DNA of 64,000 nt from Nonomuraea glycinis (GCF_014646515.1 NZ_BMNK01000007.1:374398-438397); one strand, 5' to 3'; shown: positions 16,860-26,431, numbered from the stretch's first letter. Program-made: numbers and translations. The notes: generated by a model not told the origin, from the letters alone.

Positions 16860-18290
16860 GTGACTTCCAAGCCGCTTATCCCCGATGTTCTGGCCGCCCG
16901 ATACGCCTCGCCCGAGCTGGCCCGCCTGTGGTCGCCCGCATACAAGGTGGTCGCGGAGCGGCGGCTGTGGCTGGCGGTCCTGCGCGCCCAGGCCGAGCTC
17001 GGCGTCGCGGTCCCCGAGCAGGCGATCGGCGACTACGACAAAGTCGTCGACCAGGTCGACCTGGCCTCGATCGCCGAGCGGGAGCGGGTGACGCGCCACG
17101 ACGTCAAGGCGCGCATCGAGGAGTTCAACGCGCTGGCCGGGCACGAGCAGGTGCACAAGGGCATGACCTCCCGCGACCTGACGGAGAACGTCGAGCAGCT
17201 GCAGGTGCGCGACAGCCTCCTGCTGGCCCGCGACCGCGTGGTCGCCCTGCTGGCCCGCCTCGCCGCGCTGGCCACCGAGCACGAGGCCACCGTGCTGGCC
17301 GGCCGCTCGCACAACGTGGCGGCGCAGGCCACCACCCTCGGCAAGCGGTTCGCCTCCGCCGCCGACGAGCTGCTCGTCGCCTACCGCAGGCTGGACGAGC
17401 TCATCGCCCGCTACCCGCTGCGCGGCGTCAAGGGCCCGGTCGGCACCGCCCAGGACATGCTGGACCTGCTGGGCGGCGACGCGGGCAAGCTCGCCGAGCT
17501 GGAGGACCGGGTGGCCGGCCACCTCGGCTTCACCCACCGCTTCACCAGCGTCGGCCAGGTCTATCCCCGCTCGCTCGACTTCGAGGTGGTCACCGCCCTG
17601 GTCCAGCTCGCCGCCGCCCCCTCCTCCCTCGCCAAGACCATCCGGCTGATGGCCGGGCACGAGCTGGTCACCGAGGGGTTCAAGGAGGGACAGGTCGGCT
17701 CCTCGGCGATGCCCCACAAGATGAACACCCGCTCCTGCGAACGCGTCAACGGCCTGACCGTGGTGCTGCGCGGCTACGCCTCCATGGTCGGGGAGCTGGC
17801 CGGCGACCAGTGGAACGAGGGTGACGTGTCCTGCTCGGTGGTGCGCCGGGTGGCGCTGCCGGACGCGTTCTTCGCCTTCGACGGGCTGATGGAGACGATG
17901 CTGACGGTTCTGGACGAGTTCGGCGCGTTTCCGGCGGTGATCTCCGCCGAGCTCGACCGCTACCTGCCGTTCCTGGCCACGACCAAGATGCTGATGGCGG
18001 CCGTCCGCTCCGGGATGGGCCGCGAGCAGGCCCACGAGCTGATCAAGGAGCACGCGGTCGGGTCGGCGCTGGCGATGCGCTCGCGCGGCGCCGCCAACGA
18101 GTTGCTCGACCGGCTGGCCGCCGACGACCGCTTCCCCCTGGACCGGCCGGCGCTGGACGCTTTGCTGGCCGACCGGGTGTCGTTCACCGGAGCGGCAGGC
18201 GGCCAGGTGGCGGCGGTGGCCGAGCGGGTGGCCCAGGTCGCCGCCGCGCACCCCGACGCGGCGGCCTATCGGCCGGGAGCGATCCTGTGA
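16860..18290 (+). CDS. purB: adenylosuccinate lyase
   Basis: 476-aa member of the fumarase/aspartase superfamily. It catalyses two steps of purine synthesis: SAICAR to AICAR plus fumarate, and adenylosuccinate to AMP plus fumarate. Signatures are KGMTSRDLTEN (substrate binding), RSHNVAAQATT (catalytic His region) and the flexible-loop SSAMPHKMN. The GTG at 16860 gives the usual N terminus. No ribosome site is visible. TACACT at 16846-16851 is about 8 nt upstream, so a leaderless transcript is plausible. A TTG at 16851 in frame is less likely. Confidence 0.95.
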   Translation: MTSKPLIPDVLAARYASPELARLWSPAYKVVAERRLWLAVLRAQAELGVAVPEQAIGDYDKVVDQVDLASIAERERVTRHDVKARIEEFNALAGHEQVHKGMTSRDLTENVEQLQVRDSLLLARDRVVALLARLAALATEHEATVLAGRSHNVAAQATTLGKRFASAADELLVAYRRLDELIARYPLRGVKGPVGTAQDMLDLLGGDAGKLAELEDRVAGHLGFTHRFTSVGQVYPRSLDFEVVTALVQLAAAPSSLAKTIRLMAGHELVTEGFKEGQVGSSAMPHKMNTRSCERVNGLTVVLRGYASMVGELAGDQWNEGDVSCSVVRRVALPDAFFAFDGLMETMLTVLDEFGAFPAVISAELDRYLPFLATTKMLMAAVRSGMGREQAHELIKEHAVGSALAMRSRGAANELLDRLAADDRFPLDRPALDALLADRVSFTGAAGGQVAAVAERVAQVAAAHPDAAAYRPGAIL

Positions 18291-18656
18291 TCGACCGGCG
18301 TTCTCCGCTGGGCGCGGAGGGCCTCTGACCTGCCGCCGCGGTGCCCGCCCAGGCACTGCGGAAGGGTACGGGGCTCGCGGATTCGCCCGCCGAGCTCCAG
18401 CGGCACGGTGCGGTTCTGCCGGGTCTGCTCGGCCACGGGGATTCCGGTGGCTTCTTCGACCGTCAGGCAGGGGGCGAGCGCGTCGCCTCAGGCACGAATC
18501 CGTCACGACATCCGCAGGTCACGCCACCAGATCGCGATGGGGATGCACACCGCCTTCGTGGCTGTCGGGTACGCCATCGGGCTCGGTGCACCTTCCCGAT
18601 GTGACGTTTATGATCGCGTCAGTAGCCAGACGATCATCGGCGGAAGCGAAGGCGAT
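18291..18656. other. Intergenic stretch without a confident gene
   Basis: 366 bp between purB and the lipoprotein gene. Short open frames exist on both strands, including a minus-strand segment reading EEATGIPVAEQTRQ, but none has a start, a ribosome site and recognisable homology together. It may hold the lipoprotein promoter near 18600-18640. Confidence 0.4.
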
Positions 18657-19097
18657 ATGACTGTCGTTCAGCGACCCTTAGCCGTCAGCCTGCTGGTCTG
18701 CAGCCTGCTGACCGTGTCGTGTGGCAGCGGGCTGAGCGAGGGCAGCAGGCATGCATGCCTGGCCGGCGATGCGGTGGCGGCCTACGTGGAAAGCATGGCG
18801 AAGAGCTTCATCCCGCAGCTGATGGTCCAGGTCGCGCCGGTCGGTAAGAACTCCATCCAGGAACTGTCCGAACGCGCCGACGACCCAGAGATCAAGGCGG
18901 CGGTGACACGCCTGGCCGACGCAGCAGGGTCCTACAAGGGTGAAGACACCTACACCGACCCCTCGATCGAGCGGAATTACAAGGCCCGCCTCGCCAAAGC
19001 CCGGCAGGACCTGCGCGACCGGTGCGACTTGGCGCCTGAGGACTACGCCGAGTATGCCAGGAGTCGTGCGTCCTCCTCGCCGGCCCCGACGAAGTAG
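18657..19097 (+). CDS. putative lipoprotein of unknown function
   Basis: 146 aa. The N terminus is a short charged stretch, a hydrophobic core (LAVSLLVCSLLTV) and a lipobox-like LTVSC, so export and lipid anchoring at that Cys are predicted. The mature part is mostly helical and charged, with no family recognised, and ends in SSSPAPTK. The start at 18657 is preferred because GGAAGCGAAGG precedes it and the signal peptide begins here; a longer frame from 18408 lacks such support. Confidence 0.72.
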   Translation: MTVVQRPLAVSLLVCSLLTVSCGSGLSEGSRHACLAGDAVAAYVESMAKSFIPQLMVQVAPVGKNSIQELSERADDPEIKAAVTRLADAAGSYKGEDTYTDPSIERNYKARLAKARQDLRDRCDLAPEDYAEYARSRASSSPAPTK

Positions 19098-19198
19098 GTC
19101 GGGCGAGGAGGACTGCCCACGGTCGCGGACTGCACCCGAGCGGAGACCTCCTTGTCCCATGGAGTGTGTCTGCTCATGGTGTCGGCCTACCGGACGCG

Positions 19199-19243
19199 CC
19201 CGTAGGGCCGCCAACCGTCGGGCCGGGCTTCACGCCCTACGGG
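19199..19243. terminator. Inverted repeat at the 3' end of the serine hydrolase gene
   Basis: CCCGTAGGGC (19199-19208) and GCCCTACGGG (19234-19243) form a perfect 10-bp stem with a 25-nt loop. The right arm overlaps the stop codon of the minus-strand hydrolase. It could terminate transcription of either neighbour, though the long loop makes this uncertain. Confidence 0.4.
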
Positions 19244-20376
19244 CAGAGGACGGCTTCGCCGGCTTTGGCCATCGCGGGGATGACCACGCTGTCGTCGGCG
19301 GTGCTCCGCGTGACGGACATCTCGAACTGCTGCCGGCCATCGGTCGAATAGAGGATCAGTGTGGTGTAGCCGGGCGCCGAGCCGCCCTGTATTCTCATGT
19401 CTCCTTCGCACTGGCCCGCGCGCTTCCGCGAGCCGCCCTGCTGCCCGCCGCCCTGCTGGGCGCCGCCACCGGGGCCACCGGTGAGGATCTCCTGCAACCA
19501 CGGCGGCAGCAGCTTGCCCTGGTCAAAGGCCCGCTGGAAGGTGCTGACGTCACGCGTGGTCGAGATGACGCCGCCGGCCCCGTTGCCCCAGCTGGCGTTG
19601 AAGCGGTCCACGTCACGCAGGATGCCGGCGGAGTCGGGGTAGTAGCCGTGCCCGTGCGGGCCCTCGATGCCCTCCGGGGGCTTGGTGGCCATGTAGGTCA
19701 GGGTCATGCCGAGCGGGCGGAACAGACGCCCGTTGAGCTCGCCGGCCAGGGTGTGCCCGGTCACCTTCTCGATGATCATGCCTATGAGGGTGAAGTTGGT
19801 GTTGGAGTAGGTGAACTTCTCGCCCGGCTTGCCGGTGCGCGGTCGGCCCCGCGTCATCTTCACGATGTCGATGGGCCGGTAGTAGGTGGTGAAATCGAAG
19901 ACGTCGAACGCCGGTTCGGTCGAGTCGCCCTCGTAGAACCAGTCGGGGATACCGGAGGTGTGCTGGACCAGCTGCTGGACGGTGATCTTGTCGGCTTGTG
20001 CCACCAGCCCGTCGGCGGCCACCTCGGGCAGCAGGTCGGCGAGTTTGTCGTCCAAGCCGAGCTTGCCCTTCTCGACGAGTTGAAGGAGCACGGTGGCCAC
20101 CATCACCTTGGATTGCGAGCCGATGCGGAAGCGGGAGTCCGCCAGGATCGTGCCGCCTTTGCCGTTGAGCAGCCGCGACCCAGCGGTGCCACGGCCGGCG
20201 AGCTTGCCGTCCACGTACGCGCCGCCGATCGCGCCCACGATGCCGGGCGTCTCGGCCAGCTTCTCCATGGCCTGCTGGACGTCGCCGACCGCGATGGCGC
20301 CGGCGGCCGTCGCGGGCGAGGCGGTGGCCAGCAGCAGGGCTGCCACGGTCATGGCGGCAACGGACATGTACTTCAA
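19237..20376 (-). CDS. secreted serine hydrolase, beta-lactamase/DD-carboxypeptidase family
   Basis: About 379 aa. Signal peptide MTVAALLLATASPATAAG, then a class C beta-lactamase-like domain with the catalytic SQSK (SxxK) and YSN motifs. The family includes D-Ala-D-Ala carboxypeptidases and esterases, and the sequence does not decide which. A glycine/glutamine-rich insert (GGPGGGAQQGGGQQGG) lies near the C terminus. A TTG at 20376 is preferred because GAAGGAG lies 8 nt upstream and it supplies a lysine to the signal peptide. An ATG three codons later is the alternative. Confidence 0.86.
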   Translation of the reverse strand: MKYMSVAAMTVAALLLATASPATAAGAIAVGDVQQAMEKLAETPGIVGAIGGAYVDGKLAGRGTAGSRLLNGKGGTILADSRFRIGSQSKVMVATVLLQLVEKGKLGLDDKLADLLPEVAADGLVAQADKITVQQLVQHTSGIPDWFYEGDSTEPAFDVFDFTTYYRPIDIVKMTRGRPRTGKPGEKFTYSNTNFTLIGMIIEKVTGHTLAGELNGRLFRPLGMTLTYMATKPPEGIEGPHGHGYYPDSAGILRDVDRFNASWGNGAGGVISTTRDVSTFQRAFDQGKLLPPWLQEILTGGPGGGAQQGGGQQGGSRKRAGQCEGDMRIQGGSAPGYTTLILYSTDGRQQFEMSVTRSTADDSVVIPAMAKAGEAVLCP

Positions 20377-20630
20377 GACAACAACTCCTTCGAGGGGACG
20401 AAAAGGGTCAGGAAAACGGGCGGGCCACGCTCCGTACGCTCCCGCCGTCAACCCGATCCACTGTCGGCCAGCCGTGTCCCCGCCTCGTCCGCGCCGTGTC
20501 ATGGGGGCATCACAGGTCGCGCCGTCGATGGACGGTGACACGCGGCGGACAACGCGCGCACCATCGGCGCCAACGTCGGTCGTGGCCTTGATGCCTGGTC
20601 GGCGCCGTCGGTGTCGCCGCGCACGGGCGG

Positions 20631-20738
20631 GCGACCCTGATGGTCGACGACGACAACCTCACGGCCACCGCCGTCTACGAGCGCCTCGGCTGTCGCCGCC
20701 GCCCCGTGCCGGCGTCGTACGCCATGACCTGCGGTTGA
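20631..20738 (+). pseudogene. C-terminal remnant of a GNAT acetyltransferase
   Basis: The frame reads TLMVDDDNLTATAVYERLG and then a short tail and stop. This matches the acetyl-CoA-binding end of GNAT enzymes (xxxxN..A..xYErLGf). The upstream part of the domain is missing or frameshifted, and no start codon or full-length frame exists. It appears to be a decayed gene between the serine hydrolase and the DUF4037 gene. Confidence 0.6.
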
Positions 20739-20804
20739 CCGCCCGCTGACCTGGCCGCACGTAAATCGGATGAGCTTCGCGGGGTGGTCAGGCACAGTGG
20801 ACGA

Positions 20805-21863
20805 ATGATGACCGATTTCGTACCTGGTATCGAACTGTCCCGTGCCTTTTACGCCGAGGCGGTGGCGCCGCTGCTGGCCGGGGTGCCGCACAGTGCCGCG
20901 TTGATCGGGCCGGGCTCAGAGGTGCTGTCCTTCGACACGAGCCGGTCCGCCGATCATGACTGGGGCCCCCGGGTGCTGGTCTTCGTCCCCGATGGGCTGG
21001 TGACCGCCGTCGAGGCCGAGGTCGCCGCCGGGCTGCCCGCGCGTTTCCGAGGCTTGGCCACCGTGTTCGACTACCACGGCGAGGTACGGCCCGGCGTCGT
21101 GGTCGCCGAGCTGGGGGAGTGGCTGGCGGGGCAGCTCGGGTTCGACCCGCGCCGGGGCATGTCGCTGCTGGACTGGCTGTCGGTGCCGTGGCAGCGCCTG
21201 GCCGAGGTGACCCAGGGCGACGTGTTCCACGACGGGCTGGCGGACGAGCCGTCCTCGGCGGGCGGGCTGGAGGCGGTCCGGCGGGCGCTGCGCTGGTATC
21301 CCGAGGACGTGTGGCGTTACGTCCTCGCCTGTCAGTGGCGGCGCATCGCTCAGGAGGAGCCGTTCCCCGGCCGCTGCGGCGAGGTGGGCGACGAGCTCGG
21401 CTCGGCCGTCGAGGGGGCACGGCTGGCCCGGGACGTGATGCGCCTGGCGCTGCTGCTGCGCCGGCGCTACCCGCCGTACGCCAAATGGCTCGGCAGCGCG
21501 CTGGCCCGGATGCCCGGCTCCACCGAGCTGGGGGAGTCCCTCGGGGCGGCGCTGGCGGCCCGGTCGTGGTGGGATCGGCAGGACGGCCTGTCGGACGCGT
21601 ACACCCGGCTGGCGGCGCTGCAGAACCGGATCGGGCTGGCCGGGCGGCTCGACGAGCGGGTGCGCGGCTTCCACGACCGGCCGTTCCAGGTGATCGGCGG
21701 CGACCGGTTCGCCGACGCGCTGATGGCCGGGGTCTCCGACCCGGTGATCAAGCAGTTGCCGCCAGTGGGATGCGTCGACCAGCTCTCCGACTCCGTCGAC
21801 CTGCTCGTACGTCCGGGCAGCGCCCGCACGGTGACCGCCGCGGCCCTGGGCCTCACCGCCTGA
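20805..21863 (+). CDS. DUF4037 domain protein (nucleotidyltransferase-like)
   Basis: About 352 aa. The N-terminal part resembles a nucleotidyltransferase fold. The C-terminal part (DVWRYVLACQWRRIAQEE, then RLARDVMRLALLLRRRYPPYAKW) is the DUF4037 signature. Function unknown; family members are often linked to small-molecule modification, but no substrate can be proposed. Two adjacent ATG codons (20805, 20808) are possible starts. It is followed convergently by the SARP gene. Confidence 0.8.
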   Translation: MMTDFVPGIELSRAFYAEAVAPLLAGVPHSAALIGPGSEVLSFDTSRSADHDWGPRVLVFVPDGLVTAVEAEVAAGLPARFRGLATVFDYHGEVRPGVVVAELGEWLAGQLGFDPRRGMSLLDWLSVPWQRLAEVTQGDVFHDGLADEPSSAGGLEAVRRALRWYPEDVWRYVLACQWRRIAQEEPFPGRCGEVGDELGSAVEGARLARDVMRLALLLRRRYPPYAKWLGSALARMPGSTELGESLGAALAARSWWDRQDGLSDAYTRLAALQNRIGLAGRLDERVRGFHDRPFQVIGGDRFADALMAGVSDPVIKQLPPVGCVDQLSDSVDLLVRPGSARTVTAAALGLTA

Positions 21864-21918
21864 TCGCCGGCGGGACCAGCGCGAACACGCTACCGCCGGC
21901 CACCGAGCAGGTGCTTCC

Positions 21919-24900
21919 TCAGGTGATCGTCTCGTCCAGGGTCTGGTGGCGGCCGGCGGCGTACTCAGCGGTGAAGATCTCGTCACCCAGGATCCGGCGG
22001 CACGTCGCGGCGATCCGGTCGGCGTCGGCACGTTCCGCAGGGGACCGGGGGAGGGCGGTGGCCTCGCGGGACGCGGCCGCCGCACCGAGGAGCCGGGCGG
22101 CGTGGGCGTGGGCGCCCGCGAGGGCCACGGCCCCGGCCAGACCCTCCGCGGCGGCGACCGCGCTGTGCGGGGAGTCGAGCTTGCGTGCCGCGCCGTACGC
22201 CTCCAGGTGCAGGGCGCGGGCGGCGTCGGCGTCGCCGCGTTCCTCGGCGGTGAAGCCCAGCTCGACCAGGACCATCGAGAGGTACAGGGGCTCGGCGCCG
22301 CCTCCTGACCTCGCCCGCCGTACCAGGTTGCCGAGGTGTTTCTCGGCGAGATCGAGTTCGCCCCGACGGCGGGCGGCGTAGCCGAGGCCGATCTCGGCGA
22401 GGATCTCGCCGCCCGCGTAGTCCTGCTCCGTGGCGAGGCGGAGGGCGCGCTCGCACAGCTTCCAGGCTGTCGCGTAGTCGCCGCGTTGCACGTGGGTCCA
22501 GCCGAGCCAGGCGAGTTGACCGCTGACCTCCGGCCACAGGCCCAGCTCCTCCGCCCTGCGCACGCCTTCCTCGTGCAGCCTGGCGGCGCGGTCGTTGTCG
22601 CCGGTCAGCTCGGCCAGGCCGCCCAGCCAGCCCGACGCCTGCAGCTGACCCCATCGGTCGCCGAGCTCGGCGAACAGCTCCGCGCTTGTGGTCGCCGCCC
22701 GCTCGAGGACGGCCAGATCACCGCGTACGTGCGCGAACTGGGCGCGCGTGCTCAGCGCCGCCGCCTCGCCCCACCGGTCACCCGCGGCGCGCAGGGCCTC
22801 CAGAGCCCTGTCGAGCAGGTCTTCGGCGGCTTCCATCTCCCCCAGGTCCACCAGCGCGGAGGCCAGGAACCACGCGGCCCTGGCCCGCTCGCCCAGCTCC
22901 CCGGCGAGAACCTCCGCCGCCTGCTCCCGGTGTGCCTCCCACGCGGCACTCCCGCCCTTCAGCACGGAGATGCCCATCAGCCACGCCCTCGCCGCAGACC
23001 GCCCCCCGCCATCCGCTGCGGTGAGGGCGGTTTCGAGGGAGCGACCGGCTTCGGTCAGGCGGCCGCGGAGGTACCAGTACCAGGTGAGGGCTTGGGCGAG
23101 ACGGAGGGACAGCTCCGGGTGGGCGCCGTCCACGACGGCGCGGAGGTTGGCGGCCTCCGCGTCGAGCAGGCCGAGCCACCGGCGCTGGCCGGGGCCGTGC
23201 AGGTGGGGGGCGGCTCGTTCAGCGAGCTCGGTGTAATAGGCGTGATGCCGGTGCCGTACCTCGTGCAGGTCGCCCGCCTCGCGCATGCGGTCCACGCAGT
23301 AGGCGGCGACGGACTCCAGCAGGCGGAAGCGGTTTCCCGCCCTGGCCACCAGCGACCGGTCGACGAGGCGGGCGAGCAGGTCGAGGACGTCTTCGGCGGC
23401 CACGCCGTCGCCGGGGCACACGGCCTCGGCCGCCTCCAGGACGCACCCGTCGGCGTGCACGGCCAGGCGGCGCAGCACGAGCCGCTCCTGCTCGGTCAGC
23501 AGCTCCCAGCTCCAGTCGATCATGGCGGTCAGCGTCTTCTGGCGGGGAGGCGCGCCCCGATGCCCGGTCGCCAGCAGCCTGAAGCGGTCGTCCAGCCGGT
23601 CCACCAGGCCGTCCACGCCCAGCGCCCGCACCCTGGTGGCAGCCAGCTCCAGCGCCAGCGGGATCCCGTCCAGCCGCCTGCACAGCAGCGAGACGGCGGG
23701 GGCGGTCGTGTCGTCGAGCCGGAAATCGCTCTGCGCGGCCGCCGCCCTGGCCGCGAACAGCCGGACCGCGCTGCCGTGCTCCAGCGGCGGCACGTTCCAC
23801 ACCACCTCGCCGGGCAGCGCCAGCGGCTCCCTGCTCGTCGCCAGGATGCGGAGCTCCGGCGCGGCCCGCAGCAGCGCCTCCGCCAGGTCCGCGACCTGTT
23901 CCACGACGTGCTCGCAGTTGTCCAGCACCAGCAGCATCCGCCGGTTGCGCAGCGCCCGCGCCAGCCGGTCGCTCGCCGAGAGCGGCTCGCCGCCCGGGTC
24001 GCGGATCTCCATGACCGCCATCACGAGCTCGGCCACCTCGCCGGACCGGGGCATGGCGGCCAGCTCGACCAGCCAGACCCCGTCGGCGTGGGCGGAGACC
24101 AGCCGGCCCGCCGTCTCCACGGCCAGCCGCGTCTTGCCCACCCCGCCGGACCCGCAGAGCGTCACCAGCCGATGCGTCCCGAGCTGTGCGGCAACCGCGG
24201 CCACCGGCTCGTCCCGTCCGATCAGCTCGGTGAGCGGAGCGGGCAGGTTGGTGGCGTGCCGTACCGCCGGCGCGAGGTCAGGGTCCTGGGCGAGGATGGC
24301 CCGCTGCACCTCGGCCAGCTCGGGGCCGGGGTCCAGCCCGAGCTCCTCGCCGAGCCGTTCACGCAGGTCGGCGTAACTCTCCAGCGCCTCACTCTGCCGC
24401 CCGGCCCGATACAGGGCTTTCAGGTGTACGGCCCGCAGCCGCTCACGCAGCGGATGCCGCGCCACCAGCTCGGCCAGCTCCCCGGCGAGCAGGGCGTGCT
24501 CTCCCAGCTGCAGCCGGGCCTCGGCGTGCGCTTCCACGGCGGTCAGGCGCTGCTCCTCCAGCCGGGCGATCGCCGCCCTGGCGAACTCCTCGTCGGCGAA
24601 ATCGGCGAACGCCGGGCCCCGCCACAGGGCCAGCGCGTCGGCCAGCAGCGCGGCCCGCGTTCCCAGGTCCTTCGCCGCCTGGGCCCGCCTGGTGAGCTCG
24701 GTGAACCGGCGCGCGTCCACCGCGTCCACCTCCACCTGCAGCAAGTAGCCCGCGGGCCGGTGCGCCACCAGGCTCCGATCGCCCAGCGCCTTGCGCAGCT
24801 GTGAGACCCGGACCTGCAACGTGGCCGACGGATGGGCGGGGGCGTCATCTCCCCACAGGTCGTCGACCAGCCGGTCGGCCGACACCGGGCGGCCCTCGTG

Positions 24901-25005
24901 CAGGAGCAGGTCGGCCAGGAGCGCGCGGACCTTCAGCCCACGGATCGTGACGGGCACGCCGTCCGCGTCCCACACCATCAGCGGGCCAAGCACCCCAAAC
25001 CGCAT
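21919..25005 (-). CDS. SARP/AfsR-family regulator with NB-ARC and TPR-like regions
   Basis: 1028 aa. An OmpR-type winged helix (about 1-90, starting RFGVLGPLMVWDADG) is followed by a bacterial transcriptional activation domain (about 97-245). An NB-ARC ATPase has its P-loop GSGGVGKT near 288 and LLVLDNCEH as Walker B region. Helical repeats fill the C-terminal half. Such large regulators activate secondary metabolism or stress genes in response to unknown ligands. The start at 25005 is the conserved domain start; the frame stays open upstream but overlaps the divergent gene. Three 11-bp-phased heptamers in the divergent promoter (25027-25055) fit SARP binding, so it probably controls the two redox genes opposite. 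Confidence 0.92.
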   Translation of the reverse strand: MRFGVLGPLMVWDADGVPVTIRGLKVRALLADLLLHEGRPVSADRLVDDLWGDDAPAHPSATLQVRVSQLRKALGDRSLVAHRPAGYLLQVEVDAVDARRFTELTRRAQAAKDLGTRAALLADALALWRGPAFADFADEEFARAAIARLEEQRLTAVEAHAEARLQLGEHALLAGELAELVARHPLRERLRAVHLKALYRAGRQSEALESYADLRERLGEELGLDPGPELAEVQRAILAQDPDLAPAVRHATNLPAPLTELIGRDEPVAAVAAQLGTHRLVTLCGSGGVGKTRLAVETAGRLVSAHADGVWLVELAAMPRSGEVAELVMAVMEIRDPGGEPLSASDRLARALRNRRMLLVLDNCEHVVEQVADLAEALLRAAPELRILATSREPLALPGEVVWNVPPLEHGSAVRLFAARAAAAQSDFRLDDTTAPAVSLLCRRLDGIPLALELAATRVRALGVDGLVDRLDDRFRLLATGHRGAPPRQKTLTAMIDWSWELLTEQERLVLRRLAVHADGCVLEAAEAVCPGDGVAAEDVLDLLARLVDRSLVARAGNRFRLLESVAAYCVDRMREAGDLHEVRHRHHAYYTELAERAAPHLHGPGQRRWLGLLDAEAANLRAVVDGAHPELSLRLAQALTWYWYLRGRLTEAGRSLETALTAADGGGRSAARAWLMGISVLKGGSAAWEAHREQAAEVLAGELGERARAAWFLASALVDLGEMEAAEDLLDRALEALRAAGDRWGEAAALSTRAQFAHVRGDLAVLERAATTSAELFAELGDRWGQLQASGWLGGLAELTGDNDRAARLHEEGVRRAEELGLWPEVSGQLAWLGWTHVQRGDYATAWKLCERALRLATEQDYAGGEILAEIGLGYAARRRGELDLAEKHLGNLVRRARSGGGAEPLYLSMVLVELGFTAEERGDADAARALHLEAYGAARKLDSPHSAVAAAEGLAGAVALAGAHAHAARLLGAAAASREATALPRSPAERADADRIAATCRRILGDEIFTAEYAAGRHQTLDETIT

Positions 25006-25026
25006 GACCGTCACCCTATGCCGGAG

Positions 25027-25055
25027 CGGTAAGCGCGGTGGAAGGAACCGGTAAG
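25027..25055. promoter_or_regulatory. SARP-type direct repeats in the divergent promoter
   Basis: CGGTAAG occurs at 25027-25033 and again at 25049-25055, exactly 22 bp apart. A weaker copy, GTGGAAG, sits midway at 25038-25044, giving 11-bp phasing. SARP regulators are known to bind heptameric direct repeats spaced by one or two helix turns. The site lies between the SARP gene start and the flavin reductase start. Confidence 0.6.
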
Positions 25056-25077
25056 GGCCGCCCAGCACAGTGGTCAC

Positions 25078-25668
25078 ATGGCAAGCGACGAACGGCTGCG
25101 GGTGGCGGTGATCATCGGTAGCACCAGAAGCGGCAGGTTCGGCCCGACGGTGGCCGAGTGGTTCGCCGCCCAGGCCCGCAGGCGACGGGAGCTGGAGGTC
25201 GACGTCGTCGATCTGGCCGAGGCCCGGCTGCCTGACGTCCTCACCGACGAGGACGAGGAGCCGCCGGCTCAGGTGCGGGCACTGGCTCCACGGCTGGCCG
25301 CGGCGGACGGCTTCGTGGTGGTGACCCCCGAGTACAACCACAGCTTCCCCGCACCGCTCAAGACCGCCATCGACTGGTACGACGCGGAGTGGCAGGCCAA
25401 ACCGGTCGCTTTCGTGTCGTACGGAAGGGAGTCGGGCGGCCTGCACGCGGTCGCCCAGCTCCGTGAGATCTTCGCCGTGCTGCGGGCGGTGGCCGTCACC
25501 GAGGCGGTCAGCCTGCCCTGCTACTGGGATCTCTTCGACGCCGACGGCTCCTGGCCCAAACGGGGCGCGAGCTGCCATGCGGCGGCCGGAATCACGCTTG
25601 ACCAGCTGTCATGGTGGGCCCGTGCGCTACGGGACGCCAGAAACGATCACCCCTGGAGAGAACAATGA
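25078..25668 (+). CDS. NADPH-dependent FMN reductase-like flavoprotein
   Basis: 196-aa flavodoxin-like oxidoreductase. IIGSTRSGRFGPTVAEW is the FMN phosphate-binding loop, and VTPEYNHSFPAPLKTAIDW is the second conserved motif of the NADPH:FMN reductase family. Predicted cytoplasmic, reducing flavin or quinones. It is transcribed divergently from the SARP regulator across a 72-bp gap with SARP-type repeats, and is coupled by an ATGA overlap to the next gene. Confidence 0.9.
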   Translation: MASDERLRVAVIIGSTRSGRFGPTVAEWFAAQARRRRELEVDVVDLAEARLPDVLTDEDEEPPAQVRALAPRLAAADGFVVVTPEYNHSFPAPLKTAIDWYDAEWQAKPVAFVSYGRESGGLHAVAQLREIFAVLRAVAVTEAVSLPCYWDLFDADGSWPKRGASCHAAAGITLDQLSWWARALRDARNDHPWREQ

Positions 25669-26210
25669 GGAAAGTCATCGCGTCGACCTACGCCACGCTC
25701 GACGGCTACATCGACGACCCGCAGAACTGGTCGTTCGACTACCGGACGGACGATGCCAACCAGTACGCCCTGGACCTGATGCGCAGGTCGGACGCCTTGC
25801 TGTCGGGGCGGGCCACTTACGAGGGGTTCGCGTCGGTCTGGCCGACCAGGCCCAGCGACGAGTTCTCCGACCGGATCAACGGCATGCACCATTACGTGGT
25901 CAGCGACACTCTGGAAAAGGCCGACATCTGGGGCACCTCCACCATCATCAGGGGCGAGAACCTCGTCGAGGAGGTCACCGCGCTCAAGCAGCAGCCGGGC
26001 GGCGACATCATCATCTACGGCAACGGGCGGCTGACCGACGCGATGTCGCAGGCCGGGCTGCTCGACGAGTACCACCTGTGGGTGCACCCCCTCATCGTCG
26101 GTGAGGGTGAGCCGCTGTTCAGGCGCGAGTCGAAGACGAAGCTGAAGCTGCTGGAGAACAGGACCTTCAGCTCCGGCCTGGTCATCCTGGTCTACCAGCC
26201 CGAGCAGTAG
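25665..26210 (+). CDS. dihydrofolate reductase-family protein (RibD C-terminal type)
   Basis: 181 aa, starting MRKVIASTYATLDGYID. LLSGRATYEGFASVWP and IIIYGNGRLTDAMSQAGLLD are the family's NADPH-binding blocks. It is paralogous in family to the gene at 9197-9730 but only distantly similar. Its start overlaps the stop of the flavin reductase (ATGA), with GGAGAG upstream, so the two are co-translated and likely act on a common redox substrate under SARP control. Confidence 0.87.
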   Translation: MRKVIASTYATLDGYIDDPQNWSFDYRTDDANQYALDLMRRSDALLSGRATYEGFASVWPTRPSDEFSDRINGMHHYVVSDTLEKADIWGTSTIIRGENLVEEVTALKQQPGGDIIIYGNGRLTDAMSQAGLLDEYHLWVHPLIVGEGEPLFRRESKTKLKLLENRTFSSGLVILVYQPEQ

Positions 26211-26226
26211 ACCAGCACGACCACCG

Positions 26227-26286
26227 CGAACCCGCCCCGATCAGCGGATTCCGCTGCGAACCCGCCTCGGCCAGCGGATTCCGCCG
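26227..26286. repeat. Two-copy 30-bp tandem repeat
   Basis: Units at 26227-26256 and 26257-26286 start CGAACCCGCC and share AGCGGATTCCGC. They are nearly identical over 30 bp and noncoding, in the decayed stretch after the RibD-like gene. Confidence 0.85.
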
Positions 26287-26431
26287 ACGGCCACCGGCGT
26301 CGTGGAGGGCAATCGAGGCCCACCCGCTGGGGTGCCGGTTCGGCCACCGTGGACAGTTTCACCATGCCGGCGGAGGTCGTCAGCTTTCGTCGTCATCTTC
26401 GGCACCGTCCGGATCGCGCGGGTCACGGCTG

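Noticed and set aside
14514..18506. 1330-codon minus-strand open frame
   Set aside because: Antisense to the RND pump and purB, composed of Arg/Gln/His-rich low-complexity residues, typical of shadow frames in high-G+C DNA.
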